Origin: Enterobacter pseudoroggenkampii
GTDB lineage: Bacteria > Pseudomonadota > Gammaproteobacteria > Enterobacterales > Enterobacteriaceae
Reading direction: 5' to 3'
NCBI RefSeq assembly: GCF_026420145.1
Contig: NZ_JAPMLV010000003.1
Location: forward strand, 62,001 to 126,000
DNA length: 64,000 bases
The notes under the pieces are model-generated. The model saw nothing but the letters and a program-made list of their open reading frames with translations. It searched no databases and was not told the DNA's origin. Shown piece after piece: positions 22,021 through 32,032 of this stretch. The translations under genes and the position numbers were made by a program. The first letter of the stretch is position 1; every line of letters begins with the position of its first letter.

Positions 22021-22821
22021 CTACCCCAGAACAAAAATATCCCCTGTTGCCGGGGTAACCGCGTCCGGCAACCACAAATTGCCCCATTTACCCGTACAAT
22101 GGCAGCCCATTATTTTGTCGGGTTGTAGGCCGTGCAGAAACTGCCTGAGTGCCCAGAGCTTACGCGGTGACGCACAGCGAAGATGGAAACCACCGAAAAT
22201 TGCATGAATATGGTTGATGCCGGTTATTCTCTGACAGTGACGCACAATATCGATCAGACCTCGGTGCCCACAGCCGATAAAAATGACCAGGCCACGGTCA
22301 GATTTATAAATTAGAACCCCTTCATCTTTCACATAATCCACATTCGCATTTTTACTACCGATAACACCGTATGCGTGCGGTTTGGCGACAGGGATCTCCC
22401 CTGACCATATAAAGCGCTTCCCAATCTGGAGCGGGGTGCTGCTGTATTCCATGCGATAGTGTGAATAATCATTTTTCAGCGACAACTTTTTTAATCTGGC
22501 GGTATATCCTGAAAACTGTATTGCCGAGTAGCGCTCGCAGGCCACGTGGGGATGGCAGACGATCCGGCAATTATCCGGTAACCATGGAACGCCGCCGCAA
22601 TGGTCATAGTGCCCGTGAGAAAGTACAGCTGCGGTCAGGCGGGTCAAATCGACTCCCATCAGAGCTGCGTTATGTATGAAGCTATCATCCGGACCGGTAT
22701 CAAACAGAATGGAATCATTTTCATCCTGTATAAACAGGCTGAGTCCTGCTTTATCTCGCAGTAAATTTTTAGCGCCGGGATTAGGTCTGTTCTCCAGCAG
22801 GACACTGATTGTTATGGACAT
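22021..22821 (-). CDS. MBL-fold metallo-hydrolase
   Basis: Predicted cytoplasmic metallo-beta-lactamase-fold enzyme of 266 residues. The metal motif HxHxDH is in LSHGHYDHCGG near residue 60, later ligand histidines are in GCGHRG and GGFHL, and FDTGPDDSF precedes them. It resembles the subfamily annotated as dihydropterin-type MBL hydrolases, but the substrate is unknown. The ATG at 22821 follows AGGGAAAGAG. Base composition is more AT-rich than its neighbours. E. coli carries ade/adeQ in this interval, so the gene is a lineage-specific replacement. Confidence 0.75.
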   Translation of the reverse strand: MSITISVLLENRPNPGAKNLLRDKAGLSLFIQDENDSILFDTGPDDSFIHNAALMGVDLTRLTAAVLSHGHYDHCGGVPWLPDNCRIVCHPHVACERYSAIQFSGYTARLKKLSLKNDYSHYRMEYSSTPLQIGKRFIWSGEIPVAKPHAYGVIGSKNANVDYVKDEGVLIYKSDRGLVIFIGCGHRGLIDIVRHCQRITGINHIHAIFGGFHLRCASPRKLWALRQFLHGLQPDKIMGCHCTGKWGNLWLPDAVTPATGDIFVLG

Positions 22822-23018
22822 GTTCGCTCTTTCCCTGAAGTGAAGATTCGTTACCGCCAGGCATTGACCATACACCGTGTATATATAATCGTCCCCATAA
22901 AAACTAAAACGTCTTTCCTGCCCTTTTTCCAGCGCTTTTCCATTCACTATTATGCTTCTACCCGCTGTCGACGCCGTGCGTTTCCCGCTATGATGAGCGG
23001 CTAGTCTAAGGAGAACGC

Positions 23019-23471
23019 ATGGTCTGGATAATGCTGGCAACGCTTGCCGTGGTGTTTGTGGTGGGATTTCGCGTCCTGACCTCAGATTCCCGCCGCGCCA
23101 TCAAACGTTTAAGCGAGCGTCTGGGCATCACCCCGATGCCGGTCGAGTCGATGATCGATCAGTTTGGTAAAACGTCGGGCAATGAGTTTATCCGCTACCT
23201 TGAGCGCCCGGACGAAGCGCATCTGCAAAACGCGGCGCAGGTGCTGCTCATCTGGCAGGTCTGCATTGTCGACGGTAGTGAAGAGAACCTGCACACGTGG
23301 CACCGCCTGCTGCGTAAAGCCCGCCTGGCTGCGCCTATCACCGATGCACAAATTCGTCTCGCGCTTGGCTTTATGCGCGAGATGGAACCCGATCCGCAGG
23401 AGCTGAACGCCTTCCAGCTGCGCTATAACCAGCTCTTCCTGCCGGAAGAGGGCGTGTTTTACCTGCACTGA
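23019..23471 (+). CDS. yicN: DUF1198 protein YicN
   Basis: Membrane-anchored protein of 150 residues, as in E. coli YicN. An N-terminal hydrophobic segment (residues 2-16) is followed by a soluble helical domain starting LTSDSRRAIKRLSERL. Function is unknown. AAGGAG is 7 bases upstream. It precedes nepI on the same strand. Confidence 0.9.
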   Translation: MVWIMLATLAVVFVVGFRVLTSDSRRAIKRLSERLGITPMPVESMIDQFGKTSGNEFIRYLERPDEAHLQNAAQVLLIWQVCIVDGSEENLHTWHRLLRKARLAAPITDAQIRLALGFMREMEPDPQELNAFQLRYNQLFLPEEGVFYLH

Positions 23472-23573
23472 TCCCCTGTAAAAACGACAAAAGTTGTCTA
23501 AACGTTAAATTGGTCACACTTTTGATGATAAACTGCGCGACTTTTCCGCACGTTTTTATCTTCAGGTGACGCC

Positions 23574-24764
23574 ATGACAGAACATATCCAGCCCACGACC
23601 AGACCGCAGACCAACGAGGTTTCACGCCCCAACTGGTCGGCCGTTTTCGCCGTGGCGTTCTGCGTCGCCTGCCTGATTACCGTTGAGTTTCTGCCGGTCA
23701 GCCTGCTGACGCCGATGGCGCAGGATCTGGGCATTTCCGAGGGCGTGGCGGGTCAGTCCGTTACCGTCACCGCCTTCGTGGCGATGTTCGCCAGCCTGTT
23801 TATCACCCAGGTGATTGGCACCATCGACCGCCGTAAAGTGGTCATCCTGTTCAGCGTGCTGCTGACGCTCTCCTGCCTGCTGGTCTCCTTCGCGGAAAGC
23901 TTCACCCTGCTGCTGCTGGGGCGCGCCTGTCTGGGGCTGGGATTAGGCGGCTTCTGGGCGATGTCGGCCTCGCTCACCATGCGCCTGGTGCCCGCGCGTA
24001 CGGTGCCAAAAGCGCTTTCCGTTATCTTCGGTGCGGTTTCTATCGCGCTGGTGATTGCCGCGCCGTTGGGCAGTTTCCTGGGCGGAATTATCGGCTGGCG
24101 TAACGTCTTCAACGCGGCGGCAGTGATGGGCCTGCTCTGCATTATCTGGGTGTGGAAGGCGCTGCCGTCCCTGCCGGGCGAAGCGGCGCATCATAAGCAG
24201 AACATGTTCAGCCTGCTGAAGCGCCCCGGCGTGCTGGCAGGGATGACCGCGATCTTTATGTCCTTTGCCGGGCAGTTTGCCTTCTTCACCTATATACGCC
24301 CGGTGTATATGACCATGGCGGGCTTTGACGTCGACGGCCTGACGCTGGTGCTCCTGAGCTTCGGTATCGCCAGCTTTGTCGGCACGTCGCTGTCGTCACA
24401 GTTCCTGAAGCGCTCCCTGAAGGTGGCGCTGGCGGGTGCGCCGCTGGTGCTGGCAGTGAGCGCCACGGTGCTGGTGCTGTGGGGCAGCGATAAGTGGGTC
24501 GCGTCGGCGATTGCGATTATCTGGGGCTTTGCCTTCGCGCTGGTGCCGGTGGGCTGGTCGACGTGGATCACCCGCTCGCTTGCCGATCAGGCGGAAAAAG
24601 CCGGGTCGATTCAGGTGGCGGTGATCCAGCTGGCAAACACCTGCGGCGCGGCCATTGGCGGCGTGGCGCTCGACCATCTGGGGCTGACGTCACCGCTGGT
24701 GATTTCCGGTACGCTGATGCTGCTGACGGCGCTGCTGGTGGCAGGGAAGGTTAAAGCGAAGTAG
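23574..24764 (+). CDS. nepI: purine ribonucleoside efflux pump NepI
   Basis: MFS exporter of 396 residues (E. coli NepI 396) for inosine, guanosine and related nucleosides by proton antiport. It has 12 helices; an N-terminal cytoplasmic tail of about 20 residues precedes [19 protein letters not shown]. The gap of 102 bp after yicN probably contains its promoter. Confidence 0.93.
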   Translation: MTEHIQPTTRPQTNEVSRPNWSAVFAVAFCVACLITVEFLPVSLLTPMAQDLGISEGVAGQSVTVTAFVAMFASLFITQVIGTIDRRKVVILFSVLLTLSCLLVSFAESFTLLLLGRACLGLGLGGFWAMSASLTMRLVPARTVPKALSVIFGAVSIALVIAAPLGSFLGGIIGWRNVFNAAAVMGLLCIIWVWKALPSLPGEAAHHKQNMFSLLKRPGVLAGMTAIFMSFAGQFAFFTYIRPVYMTMAGFDVDGLTLVLLSFGIASFVGTSLSSQFLKRSLKVALAGAPLVLAVSATVLVLWGSDKWVASAIAIIWGFAFALVPVGWSTWITRSLADQAEKAGSIQVAVIQLANTCGAAIGGVALDHLGLTSPLVISGTLMLLTALLVAGKVKAK

Positions 24765-24771
24765 TGTTTTT

Positions 24772-24807
24772 CTCCCTCTCCCGTGGGAGAGGGTTGGGGT
24801 GAGGGCA
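24772..24807. repeat. dispersed palindromic repeat, copy 2
   Basis: CCCTCTCCC-GT-GGGAGAGGG followed by GTGAGGG, the same unit as at 42-76 and 56688-56720. It sits between convergent nepI and yicL and could act as a two-way terminator. Confidence 0.75.
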
Positions 24808-24812
24808 TCAGG

Positions 24813-25718
24813 CTACGCCGATGCCTTAACCCTTCTACGCGAATCCATCGAAATCAGCACCACCGACGACACAATCAGCAGCGTTCCCAGCCAGTCCGGC
24901 AGGGTGAACGCCACACCCAGCAACATCACCGACAGCAACGCGCTGCTCAGCGGTTCGGCGCAGCTCAGAATGCTCGCCTTCGGCCCGCCGATCATCTGTG
25001 CGCCTTTCAGGTACAGACTGAACGTCAGCGCCGTGCCAATCACCACCAGGTAGAAAAACGCCAGCAGCAGGCTGCCGTCAATTACGAAGGTCGTCCCGCG
25101 TCCGGCGTAGAACGGCGTCAGCATTAACCCGGCAATTAACATACTCCAGCCGACAATCGGCAATGTGCCGTAGCGGGCAATCAGCGTTGACGGATAGGTG
25201 GTGTAAAACGCGGCGGCAAACGCCGAGGCGATGCCGAAGAACAGTGCGGCAGGCGAGATGGAGAGCGAGGTTGGGTCGCCGTGGGTCACCAACAGGAAGG
25301 TGCCAACAAGCGACGTCATGATGGCCGACAGCACAAACACGCCGGGACGCTTTTTCCGCGCCAGGGCAAACCACGCCACAATGATGGTCGGTGACAGAAA
25401 CTGCAGCACGGTAGCGGTCGCTGCGTTGGATTTTTCAATCGTCAGCAGGAAGGTGAGCTGCACGGTGAGCGCGCCGACAAGTGAGAATATCAGCAGGCTG
25501 AGGGCGTCTTTGCGATGTTTGATGACCGAGAAAATCTTGTCGCCGTGAACGAAGGAGAGCGTCAGGAGGATCACGCCGGTAAACAGAAGGCGAACCATGG
25601 TCAGGTAAGGCGAAGAAATGTGGCTTTTCTCCATGATGTACTGCGCGCAAACGCCGGAACTGCCCCATAAAACGGCGGCGATCAGGACGTTCAGCATCCC
25701 TTTACGTGTGGAACCCAT
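24813..25718 (-). CDS. yicL: EamA family transporter YicL
   Basis: Inner-membrane drug/metabolite transporter of 301 residues (307 in E. coli) with ten predicted helices. It starts [20 protein letters not shown], with GGGGAG 5 bases upstream. The frame extends back to 25871 through a REP cluster, which is not coding. The substrate is unknown. Confidence 0.9.
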   Translation of the reverse strand: MGSTRKGMLNVLIAAVLWGSSGVCAQYIMEKSHISSPYLTMVRLLFTGVILLTLSFVHGDKIFSVIKHRKDALSLLIFSLVGALTVQLTFLLTIEKSNAATATVLQFLSPTIIVAWFALARKKRPGVFVLSAIMTSLVGTFLLVTHGDPTSLSISPAALFFGIASAFAAAFYTTYPSTLIARYGTLPIVGWSMLIAGLMLTPFYAGRGTTFVIDGSLLLAFFYLVVIGTALTFSLYLKGAQMIGGPKASILSCAEPLSSALLSVMLLGVAFTLPDWLGTLLIVSSVVLISMDSRRRVKASA

Positions 25719-25765
25719 TTTCTCCCCTGTTATGTTTGTTTTTTTGTAGCATAACATGGGATCTT

Positions 25766-25834
25766 GCCGGGTGGCGCTACGCTTACCCGGCCTACAAAAC
25801 CTTGTAGGCCCGTGCAAGCGCAGCGCCGCCGGGC
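25766..25834. repeat. BIME, two facing REP elements
   Basis: GCCGGGTGGCGCTACGC-TTACCCGGC is followed by an inverted partner GTAGGCCCGTGCAAGCGCAGC-GCCGCCGGGC. It lies between the ends/starts of yicL and the porin gene. Confidence 0.8.
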
Positions 25835-25852
25835 GAAACAAACGGCGCTCTA

Positions 25853-27232
25853 CTAGAACCACGCCTCCCACATCGCGCCGACGTTGAAGTCGTCGAGCGT
25901 CTCGTCTTTGGTGTTATTCACGCGCGCGGTGCGTGCGTTATCCACCTTGCCGCCGGTCACGTAGAAGCGCAGCATCGGACGGAACTCTGGCCCCATGGCG
26001 ATAGACATGTTCTGCGACAGGGTCAGCTTCCAGCCCTTATTATCGCCGCCGTTGTCGTAATCCACGTGCTGCCAGCCCGCTTCCAGCCAGGTGGAGTGAA
26101 CGTCGTTCCACCAGTGCATCGGACGCACGATGGCGTTGTAGTTCTTACGGTTGTCGGTCTTATCACGGCTGTTGTCGTAGTCGTGGAAGGCGAGGATGTA
26201 CTCCACCTGCGTGGCCTGGGTGAATTTGTACAGCCCTTCGAAGCTGGCGTAGACCGTGGTCAGGTCTTCGGTTTTATTGAACACGCTGTTGTCCGAGTTA
26301 TCGGAGTAGCGGGCAATCACCTTGTTCACGCCGCTGTCGTTGGTGTGGCTCAGCACCACGCCGCCCTGCCAGGCGTTCAGACGCTCATCGCTCTCCACCG
26401 CTTTTGAATCAAAGCCGTAGTTGGCGTACAGCTCCAGATCCAGCGGACCGAGCTTCATACCGTGGATTTTAGAGGTGGCCGCGTAGTTACCTTTGTCGCC
26501 CGTGCCGGACCCGCCGGTACAGGTGATGCGTGACGGGTTCGCTTCGTCTTCCATCACTTCCGGGCTACAGGATTCCACTGCCGCCACGGCAGCGACGTCA
26601 AACTGCACGCCGCCGATATCGAAGTTCTTCACCCCGGCGCCCTGGCCGTCGTGGTTCATCCAGAAGTAATCGTTGATGCCCTGCTGCGGACGCTGGTGGA
26701 AGTCGCGACCGGCCCAGAAATAGGCATTCGGGTTGGAGGCCATAATATTGGTCACCCCCGCGTAGGCCTTTTTCAGGTTAACTTCGTCGCCCCAGTGGTC
26801 GATCATCACGTTGATGTCCCAGATGGCGCCGTTTTCGCCTTTGAAGGCTTTAGAGAGCTGGAACTCGCCGCCGTTGCCTTCGTTACCCAGACGACCAATT
26901 GCGGACGCGCCGTTGTAGGAGCCATCGACCGCCACATATTTCTGATCGGCGGCCTGGAAGTGCGCGCCATAGCGGGCGTAGCCGGTAAATTTAATCCCGA
27001 ACGGAATCGCCATGTCCGGGGATTGCGCCGCGCTCTGCGGCTCGGTCACCACGTCCGCTTTTTTCGCGACGGCGGCATCCATTTTGGCCTGACGTTCGGC
27101 CAGGGCTTTATCCACCGCTTTCGCCACAATGGCGTCGATTTGCTCCTGCGTGAATTCCTGGGCGAGCACGGAAATTGGGCAAAGCGCGGCGATAACCGCC
27201 ATGGTTAATGGAAGTTTTTTAATCGTATTCAT
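25853..27232 (-). CDS. LamB-type carbohydrate porin
   Basis: Outer-membrane sugar channel of 459 residues. A signal peptide of about 24 residues ends VLAQ. A heptad-like coiled coil (about 26-65, [18 protein letters not shown]) resembles the N-terminal extension of ScrY. A maltoporin-like barrel follows, ending in aromatic AWF as outer-membrane barrels do. It lies 138 bp after the PTS IIA gene on the same strand, probably at the end of the beta-glucoside operon, and would admit the beta-glucoside. Confidence 0.88.
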   Translation of the reverse strand: MNTIKKLPLTMAVIAALCPISVLAQEFTQEQIDAIVAKAVDKALAERQAKMDAAVAKKADVVTEPQSAAQSPDMAIPFGIKFTGYARYGAHFQAADQKYVAVDGSYNGASAIGRLGNEGNGGEFQLSKAFKGENGAIWDINVMIDHWGDEVNLKKAYAGVTNIMASNPNAYFWAGRDFHQRPQQGINDYFWMNHDGQGAGVKNFDIGGVQFDVAAVAAVESCSPEVMEDEANPSRITCTGGSGTGDKGNYAATSKIHGMKLGPLDLELYANYGFDSKAVESDERLNAWQGGVVLSHTNDSGVNKVIARYSDNSDNSVFNKTEDLTTVYASFEGLYKFTQATQVEYILAFHDYDNSRDKTDNRKNYNAIVRPMHWWNDVHSTWLEAGWQHVDYDNGGDNKGWKLTLSQNMSIAMGPEFRPMLRFYVTGGKVDNARTARVNNTKDETLDDFNVGAMWEAWF

Positions 27233-27370
27233 GGTTATCTCAATATAGTTTAATTTTATTCAGACAATAACCATCCCGCTCCGATCTGACAGAATATGTC
27301 GCTATCATCAGAACAAGTGGATTTCTAGTTTTAGGTACAGAGGTATTACAGTAATTTATTTCGCCATAGA

Positions 27371-27679
27371 CTATCTCTGATATAAATGAATAATTTCTTC
27401 GGATAATTCACGCGCTAATAAGGAGTTCATTAAATGATCCTGCGCGTGCACCATAATTAAGGTCATCGGCTGGCGGGCTTCGCCCGCGTCCTGCTCAATC
27501 AGTTTGGTCTGCATCTTGTGCGCCTGACGCGCGTAGCCGTCGGCTTCGCGCAGCAGGCTTTTGGCTTCGTCAATGTTGCCATGGCGCGCCGCGTGCAGCG
27601 CTTCAAAGCACAGGCTGCGGGACTGCCCGGCGTTGACGATAATTTCCATTACGGCTTCTTCTAGTGCGATCATCATCAT
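27371..27679 (-). CDS. PTS lactose/cellobiose-type IIA
   Basis: Cytoplasmic phosphocarrier of 102 residues, Lac family. The active histidine is H78 in VHAQDHLMN. It forms an all-helical trimer in the family. Three consecutive ATG codons start it; the first overlaps the GH1 stop (TAATG), and AAAGAG lies upstream, so any of the three may be used. It passes phosphate from HPr to the IIB encoded upstream. Confidence 0.9.
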   Translation of the reverse strand: MMMIALEEAVMEIIVNAGQSRSLCFEALHAARHGNIDEAKSLLREADGYARQAHKMQTKLIEQDAGEARQPMTLIMVHAQDHLMNSLLARELSEEIIHLYQR

Positions 27680-29055
27680 TACTCTTTATCAAAGCTATTA
27701 TTTAAGGCGGTGGCGGCAAACCACTCCCCGCTTTTCTTAATGGTGCGCTGCTGCGTCTCCAAATCGAGCTGGATAAATCCGTAGCGATTTTTATAGGCAT
27801 TACACCACGACCAGTTATCAATAAATGTCCACATATGGTAGCCAAGACAATTACACTCTTCGCTTATGCCTTTATGCAGCCACGTTAAATGCTCAGATAT
27901 AAAATCAATGCGGTATTGATCGTTAATCTGGCCATTTTCAATAAAACGTTGCTCGTTTTCGACGCCCATGCCGTTTTCAGAAATAAAGCAGCGGGGGTTG
28001 CCGTAATTGTCGCGCAGGTTAATCAGAATATCGTAAATACCCGGCGCGTAGATTTCCCAGCCGCGGTAGGGGTTCATCTTGCGGCCCGGCATCTCGTAGC
28101 TATCAAAGAACCATTCCGGCATAAACGGCGACTGCGGGTTCACCGCGCTGTCGCGACACTTCACGCGACGCGGCTGATAGTAGTTAATGCCGAGCAGGTC
28201 GATTTTCCCTTCCGCAATCAGGAAACCGTCTTCCGGCTTGCAGGCGGGCAGCTGGTCGTAAGATTTCAGCAGCGCCACCAGATCGGCCGGGTATTCGCCG
28301 CGCAGGACCGGGTCGAGGAAGCTGCGGTTAAACATCAGATCCGCAACGTGCGCCGCCTTCACGTCTGCCGGGTTCTGCGAACGCGGATACGACGGCGTCA
28401 GGTTCAACACGATGCCGATCTCCCCCGCGTAGTGCCCGGCGCGGTAGGCCTGAACCGCCTTCGCATGGGCCAGCACCGTGTGATAAGCAACGGTGGCCGC
28501 CCGGCGGAAATCCACTACGTTGGGGTAGTGGAAGTCGTACAGATAACCGCCTTCCACCGGCACGATCGGCTCGTTGAAGGTAAACCAGTGCAGCACGCGG
28601 TCGCCGAACAGCTCGAAGCAAATCTGCGCATAGCGGGCGTACGCGTCCACTACGTCACGGTTTTCCCAGCCGCCAATTTCCTGCATCGCCATCGGCATGT
28701 CGAAATGGAACAGGGTGATAAACGGCGTGATGCCCTGTTCATTCAGCTCATCAATGACCTGATTATAAAAATCGACCGCGTCCGGGTTCACTTCACCGAT
28801 ACCGTCGGGGATCAGGCGCGCCCAGCTAATCGAGGTACGAAAGCTGTTGTGGTTCAGCTGTTTTAACAGCTGAATGTCCGTTTTCCAGTGCTGATAAAAC
28901 GTGGAGGTGTGCTGCGGCCCCACGCCGTTGTGAAAACGGTTCGGCTCGCGGGCAAACCAGTAGTCCCACGTGGTTTCACCCTCTCGTGTCCCTTCCGTCT
29001 GGAGAGCGGAGCTTGCGCTGCCCCACCAGAAGTTATCGGGAAATGCGTATTTCAT
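27679..29055 (-). CDS. 6-phospho-beta-glucosidase, GH1
   Basis: Cleaves the phosphorylated beta-glucoside imported by the neighbouring PTS. It is 458 residues. The acid/base is E162 in TFNEP and the nucleophile E360 in ISENG; both are intact. The N-terminal FPDNFWWGSASSALQTEG is the GH1 signature. It lies between IIC (17 bp upstream) and IIA (1-bp overlap), so it belongs to the same transcript. Gene names such as bglA or casB are possible but cannot be chosen from sequence alone. Confidence 0.93.
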   Translation of the reverse strand: MKYAFPDNFWWGSASSALQTEGTREGETTWDYWFAREPNRFHNGVGPQHTSTFYQHWKTDIQLLKQLNHNSFRTSISWARLIPDGIGEVNPDAVDFYNQVIDELNEQGITPFITLFHFDMPMAMQEIGGWENRDVVDAYARYAQICFELFGDRVLHWFTFNEPIVPVEGGYLYDFHYPNVVDFRRAATVAYHTVLAHAKAVQAYRAGHYAGEIGIVLNLTPSYPRSQNPADVKAAHVADLMFNRSFLDPVLRGEYPADLVALLKSYDQLPACKPEDGFLIAEGKIDLLGINYYQPRRVKCRDSAVNPQSPFMPEWFFDSYEMPGRKMNPYRGWEIYAPGIYDILINLRDNYGNPRCFISENGMGVENEQRFIENGQINDQYRIDFISEHLTWLHKGISEECNCLGYHMWTFIDNWSWCNAYKNRYGFIQLDLETQQRTIKKSGEWFAATALNNSFDKE

Positions 29056-29072
29056 GACCCTTCCTCTTTGAC

Positions 29073-30401
29073 TTAATTACTTGTGGCTTCAGCGGCACCC
29101 ACGGCTGCAGCCTGGGCTTTCTGCTCTTCGTTTTTAATCAGCGTACGCTCATAGGCGCGCAGGAACGGCAGGTACATCAGCGCCGACATCACCATGCAGA
29201 CGAGGCACATCACCACCGGGCTCAGCGCCCAGTTCGCCGCCCACGAGGCGCCAATCGGCGCGGGCGTAGTCCACGGGGTTAACGAGACCACCTGTGCCAG
29301 CCAGCCGAGCTTCGTGGCGCCGTACGCCAGGCAGGCGTTGACCAGCGGAACGAACACGAACGGGATAAACAGCATCGGGTTCATGATGATCGGCGCGCCG
29401 AACAGAATCGGCTCGTTGATGTTAAAGAAGCTTGGCACCACGCCCATTTTGCCGATGGTGCGCAGGTGGGTAACGCGGCTGCGCAGCAGCAGGAAGGCCA
29501 GCGGCAGGGTGGAACCGACGCCGCCAATCAGCAGGTAGTGATCCCAGAAACCTTGCAGATAAACGTGCGGCAGCGCCGCGCCTGCGGCCAGTGCCGCCTG
29601 GTTTGCCGAGAGGTTCGCCATCCAGAACGGGTTCATGATGCCGGTAACAATCAGCGAGCCGTGGATACCCGCGAACCAGAAGATCTGGCACAGCAGCACG
29701 GAGAGCAGAATGGCGGGCAGGGAGTCAGACGCGGACACCAGCGGCTCCAGCAGGTGCATGATCGCCTGCGGGATAATCATCCCGGTCTGCGCTTCAATGA
29801 ACAGGTTCAGCGGGTGCAGCGTGCCGATCACCACCATCACCGGGATCAGGATCTCAAACGAACGCGCCACGCCGGTGGGCACTTCCTTTGGCAGGCGGAT
29901 GGTGACGTTGTTCTGCTTCAGCCAGGCGTACACGCGGGTTGAGTAAATGGCGGCGATCAGCGCGGTGAAGATGCCCTGGCCGGAGAGGTACTGGGTTGAG
30001 ATTTTGCCGTCGGCATACGGCGCGGCGACCAGCAGGAAGGCCATAAAGGCCAGCAGGCCGGACATCACCGGGTCGAGGTTAAACTGACGCCCCAGGCTCG
30101 CCCCAATCCCTACCGAGATGAAGAAGGTCATCACGCCCATGCTGAGGTTAAACGGCAGCATCAGCTGTTCGCGGTAGGTTTGGGAAAAATCCAGCCAGCC
30201 GCGGGCGAAGCTGTTGGTGGTATCCGCCGAGAACGGCGGGAAGATGAACACCAGCATAAACGAGCCGATGATCATAAACGGCAGCGCGGCGGTAAAGCCG
30301 TCGCGGATGGCAATCACGTACTTTTGCTGACCGAGCTTCGCTGCCAGCGGGGTAATTGACTGCTCAATCACCGCAACCATGGATTGATATAACGAACTCA
30401 T
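29073..30401 (-). CDS. PTS cellobiose-type IIC permease
   Basis: Membrane subunit of 442 residues of the Lac/Chb PTS family with about ten hydrophobic helices. FNINEPILFGAPIIMNP is the conserved substrate-loop motif. AAGGTG lies before the ATG. It follows IIB after 11 bp. The probable substrate class is cellobiose, arbutin or salicin, from the GH1 partner. Confidence 0.92.
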   Translation of the reverse strand: MSSLYQSMVAVIEQSITPLAAKLGQQKYVIAIRDGFTAALPFMIIGSFMLVFIFPPFSADTTNSFARGWLDFSQTYREQLMLPFNLSMGVMTFFISVGIGASLGRQFNLDPVMSGLLAFMAFLLVAAPYADGKISTQYLSGQGIFTALIAAIYSTRVYAWLKQNNVTIRLPKEVPTGVARSFEILIPVMVVIGTLHPLNLFIEAQTGMIIPQAIMHLLEPLVSASDSLPAILLSVLLCQIFWFAGIHGSLIVTGIMNPFWMANLSANQAALAAGAALPHVYLQGFWDHYLLIGGVGSTLPLAFLLLRSRVTHLRTIGKMGVVPSFFNINEPILFGAPIIMNPMLFIPFVFVPLVNACLAYGATKLGWLAQVVSLTPWTTPAPIGASWAANWALSPVVMCLVCMVMSALMYLPFLRAYERTLIKNEEQKAQAAAVGAAEATSN

Positions 30402-30412
30402 GTGAACACCTT

Positions 30413-30727
30413 TTAGTGTGCCGCTTCGATGAGCGACAGAGCAAAGTCCAGTACTTTATCGCCACGCTGCATGCCGTAGTCCATCATGTCGATGGGCTGC
30501 ACCGGAATGCCATGCGTCGCCGCCTTGTCTGAGAGTGTCTGTAACATGTATTTCACTTGCGGTCCGAGAAGTACCACCTGGTATTGCGGAAACTGCGTAT
30601 CAAATTCGGAAACACCGTACGCATCAATCTTCACCGACAAACCACGTTCTTTCGCGACATCGACCATTTTGCTGACCAACAGGCTGGTGGACATCCCGGC
30701 AGAGCAGCACAGCATAATCTTGAACAT
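30413..30727 (-). CDS. PTS cellobiose-type IIB
   Basis: Phosphotransfer subunit of 104 residues with the phospho-cysteine in LCCSAGMSTSLL (second Cys, residue 8). The ATG at 30727 follows AGAGGAT; a TTG two codons upstream is a weaker alternative. First gene of the IIB-IIC-GH1-IIA-porin operon, divergent from the LacI-type gene. Confidence 0.9.
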   Translation of the reverse strand: MFKIMLCCSAGMSTSLLVSKMVDVAKERGLSVKIDAYGVSEFDTQFPQYQVVLLGPQVKYMLQTLSDKAATHGIPVQPIDMMDYGMQRGDKVLDFALSLIEAAH

Positions 30728-30782
30728 CGACAACCATCCTCTAAATGTAAAAAGTTATTGCGAGGATGATTGGACATGATAC

Positions 30783-30940
30783 GGAAACCGGTTTCCATTC
30801 ATAAAAGACAGAACTGTGACAACCATCAAGATCCAATACTTATGAGGCTAATTAACCGGATGCAGGTCACATAATTTGGCTGTTTTGACATCATTTGGAG
30901 TGGAAACGGAAAATCGGTTTCCATGGAAAACGGAAACGGA
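30783..30940. promoter_or_regulatory. operator region of the beta-glucoside operon
   Basis: GGAAACCGGTTTCC at 30783-30796 is a perfect 14-bp palindrome. GGAAAATCGGTTTCC at 30908-30922 is a related site, and a third half-like GGAAAACGGAAACGG follows at 30925-30939. LacI-type proteins bind centrally CG-stepped palindromes of this kind. TATACT at 30941-30946 may be the -10 of the repressor gene. The two main sites are 125 bp apart, which would allow looping. Confidence 0.75.
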
Positions 30941-31020
30941 TATACTCCGCTCTGGCTATAATGTGAGCCGAAGCGGTCATGGAATTTGCAGGCGCGAGGT
31001 AAGCCTGCCAGGGGAAAGAG

Positions 31021-31971
31021 ATGTCGACAATCAATGATGTATCACGTCTTGCCGGGGTGTCTAAAGCCACGGTATCGCGAGTGTTGAGTGGGTCGCGTGG
31101 CGTAAAGGAAGCCAGCCGTCAGGCCGTTCTGAAGGCAGTGGATGAGCTTAACTACCGGCCTAATGTGATTGCCCAGTCGCTGCTGAGCCAGTCTACGGGC
31201 TGTATCGGGGTGATTTGCGCCCAGGAAAACATTAACCAGACCACCGGTTATCTCTACGCGCTGGAAAAACAGCTCAGCCAGCATCAAAAACACCTGCTGC
31301 TGCGTTTCGCGCACAGCAAAGCGGAAGTGATGCACGCTCTTGAGGAACTCTCCTGCGGGCTTTGCGATGACATCCTGGTGATTGGCGCGCGTTTCCCGCT
31401 GGACGTCGACATGGACAACGTCATTCTGGTGGACTGCATGGAGTCTGATAATTCCAACAGCATCCAGTTCGATCACGCCTTTGCCGCCGAAACCGCCTGT
31501 AACTACCTGACCAGCCAGGGGCGACGCCAGATTGCCCTGATCCATCCGCACGGCAGCGGTTTTGCTGACCAGGTGCTGCTCGGCTACAAGCACGCGCTGG
31601 AGAAAAATTTCCTGCCCTTTAATCGCAACCTTGTGTTCATGGACGCGACCTCGTCGTCCGTTGCGCTACAGGAGCTGCTGAATAACGCCAGCACGCTGAA
31701 CTTCAACGCGCTGCTGGTGGCGGACGAGCAGGAAGCCCAGCGGGTGATCCCGCAGCTGCAGGCGTTTAATAAATCCGTGCCGGACGACATTATGGTCTTT
31801 AGCCTGGCCGGATCGCTGCACCTGCCGGGTATTCCGGTGATCCCGGCGATTGAATATTCTATGGATGCCATGGCGGCGCGTATCGTGAGCTGGCTGACGG
31901 AGAAAACGCAGATGCTGGGTTCGTATGTGCTGCGCGGGGATTTGATCATTCCAGACGTGCGTAAGCGTTAA
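31021..31971 (+). CDS. LacI family transcriptional regulator
   Basis: Probable repressor of the divergent beta-glucoside operon. The N-terminal helix-turn-helix and hinge are INDVSRLAGVSKATVSRVLSG and NYRPNVIAQSLL, followed by a periplasmic-binding-like effector domain to residue 316. GGGGAAAGAG precedes the ATG. Its likely operators are in the gap in front of it. Confidence 0.9.
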   Translation: MSTINDVSRLAGVSKATVSRVLSGSRGVKEASRQAVLKAVDELNYRPNVIAQSLLSQSTGCIGVICAQENINQTTGYLYALEKQLSQHQKHLLLRFAHSKAEVMHALEELSCGLCDDILVIGARFPLDVDMDNVILVDCMESDNSNSIQFDHAFAAETACNYLTSQGRRQIALIHPHGSGFADQVLLGYKHALEKNFLPFNRNLVFMDATSSSVALQELLNNASTLNFNALLVADEQEAQRVIPQLQAFNKSVPDDIMVFSLAGSLHLPGIPVIPAIEYSMDAMAARIVSWLTEKTQMLGSYVLRGDLIIPDVRKR

Positions 31972-31982
31972 ACATGTTGTGT

Positions 31983-32012
31983 TGGCCGGGAAAGGCGCAG
32001 CCGCCACCCGGC
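31983..32012. repeat. REP element
   Basis: GGCCGGGAAAGGCGCAGC-CGCCACCCGGC between the convergent regulator gene and yicS. Confidence 0.7.
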
Positions 32013-32032
32013 GAGAAGCACGTTTCCAGCCC

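Noticed and set aside
24787..25127. Plus-strand frame opposite yicL
   Set aside because: Starts in the palindromic repeat and is antisense to a clear membrane protein gene.
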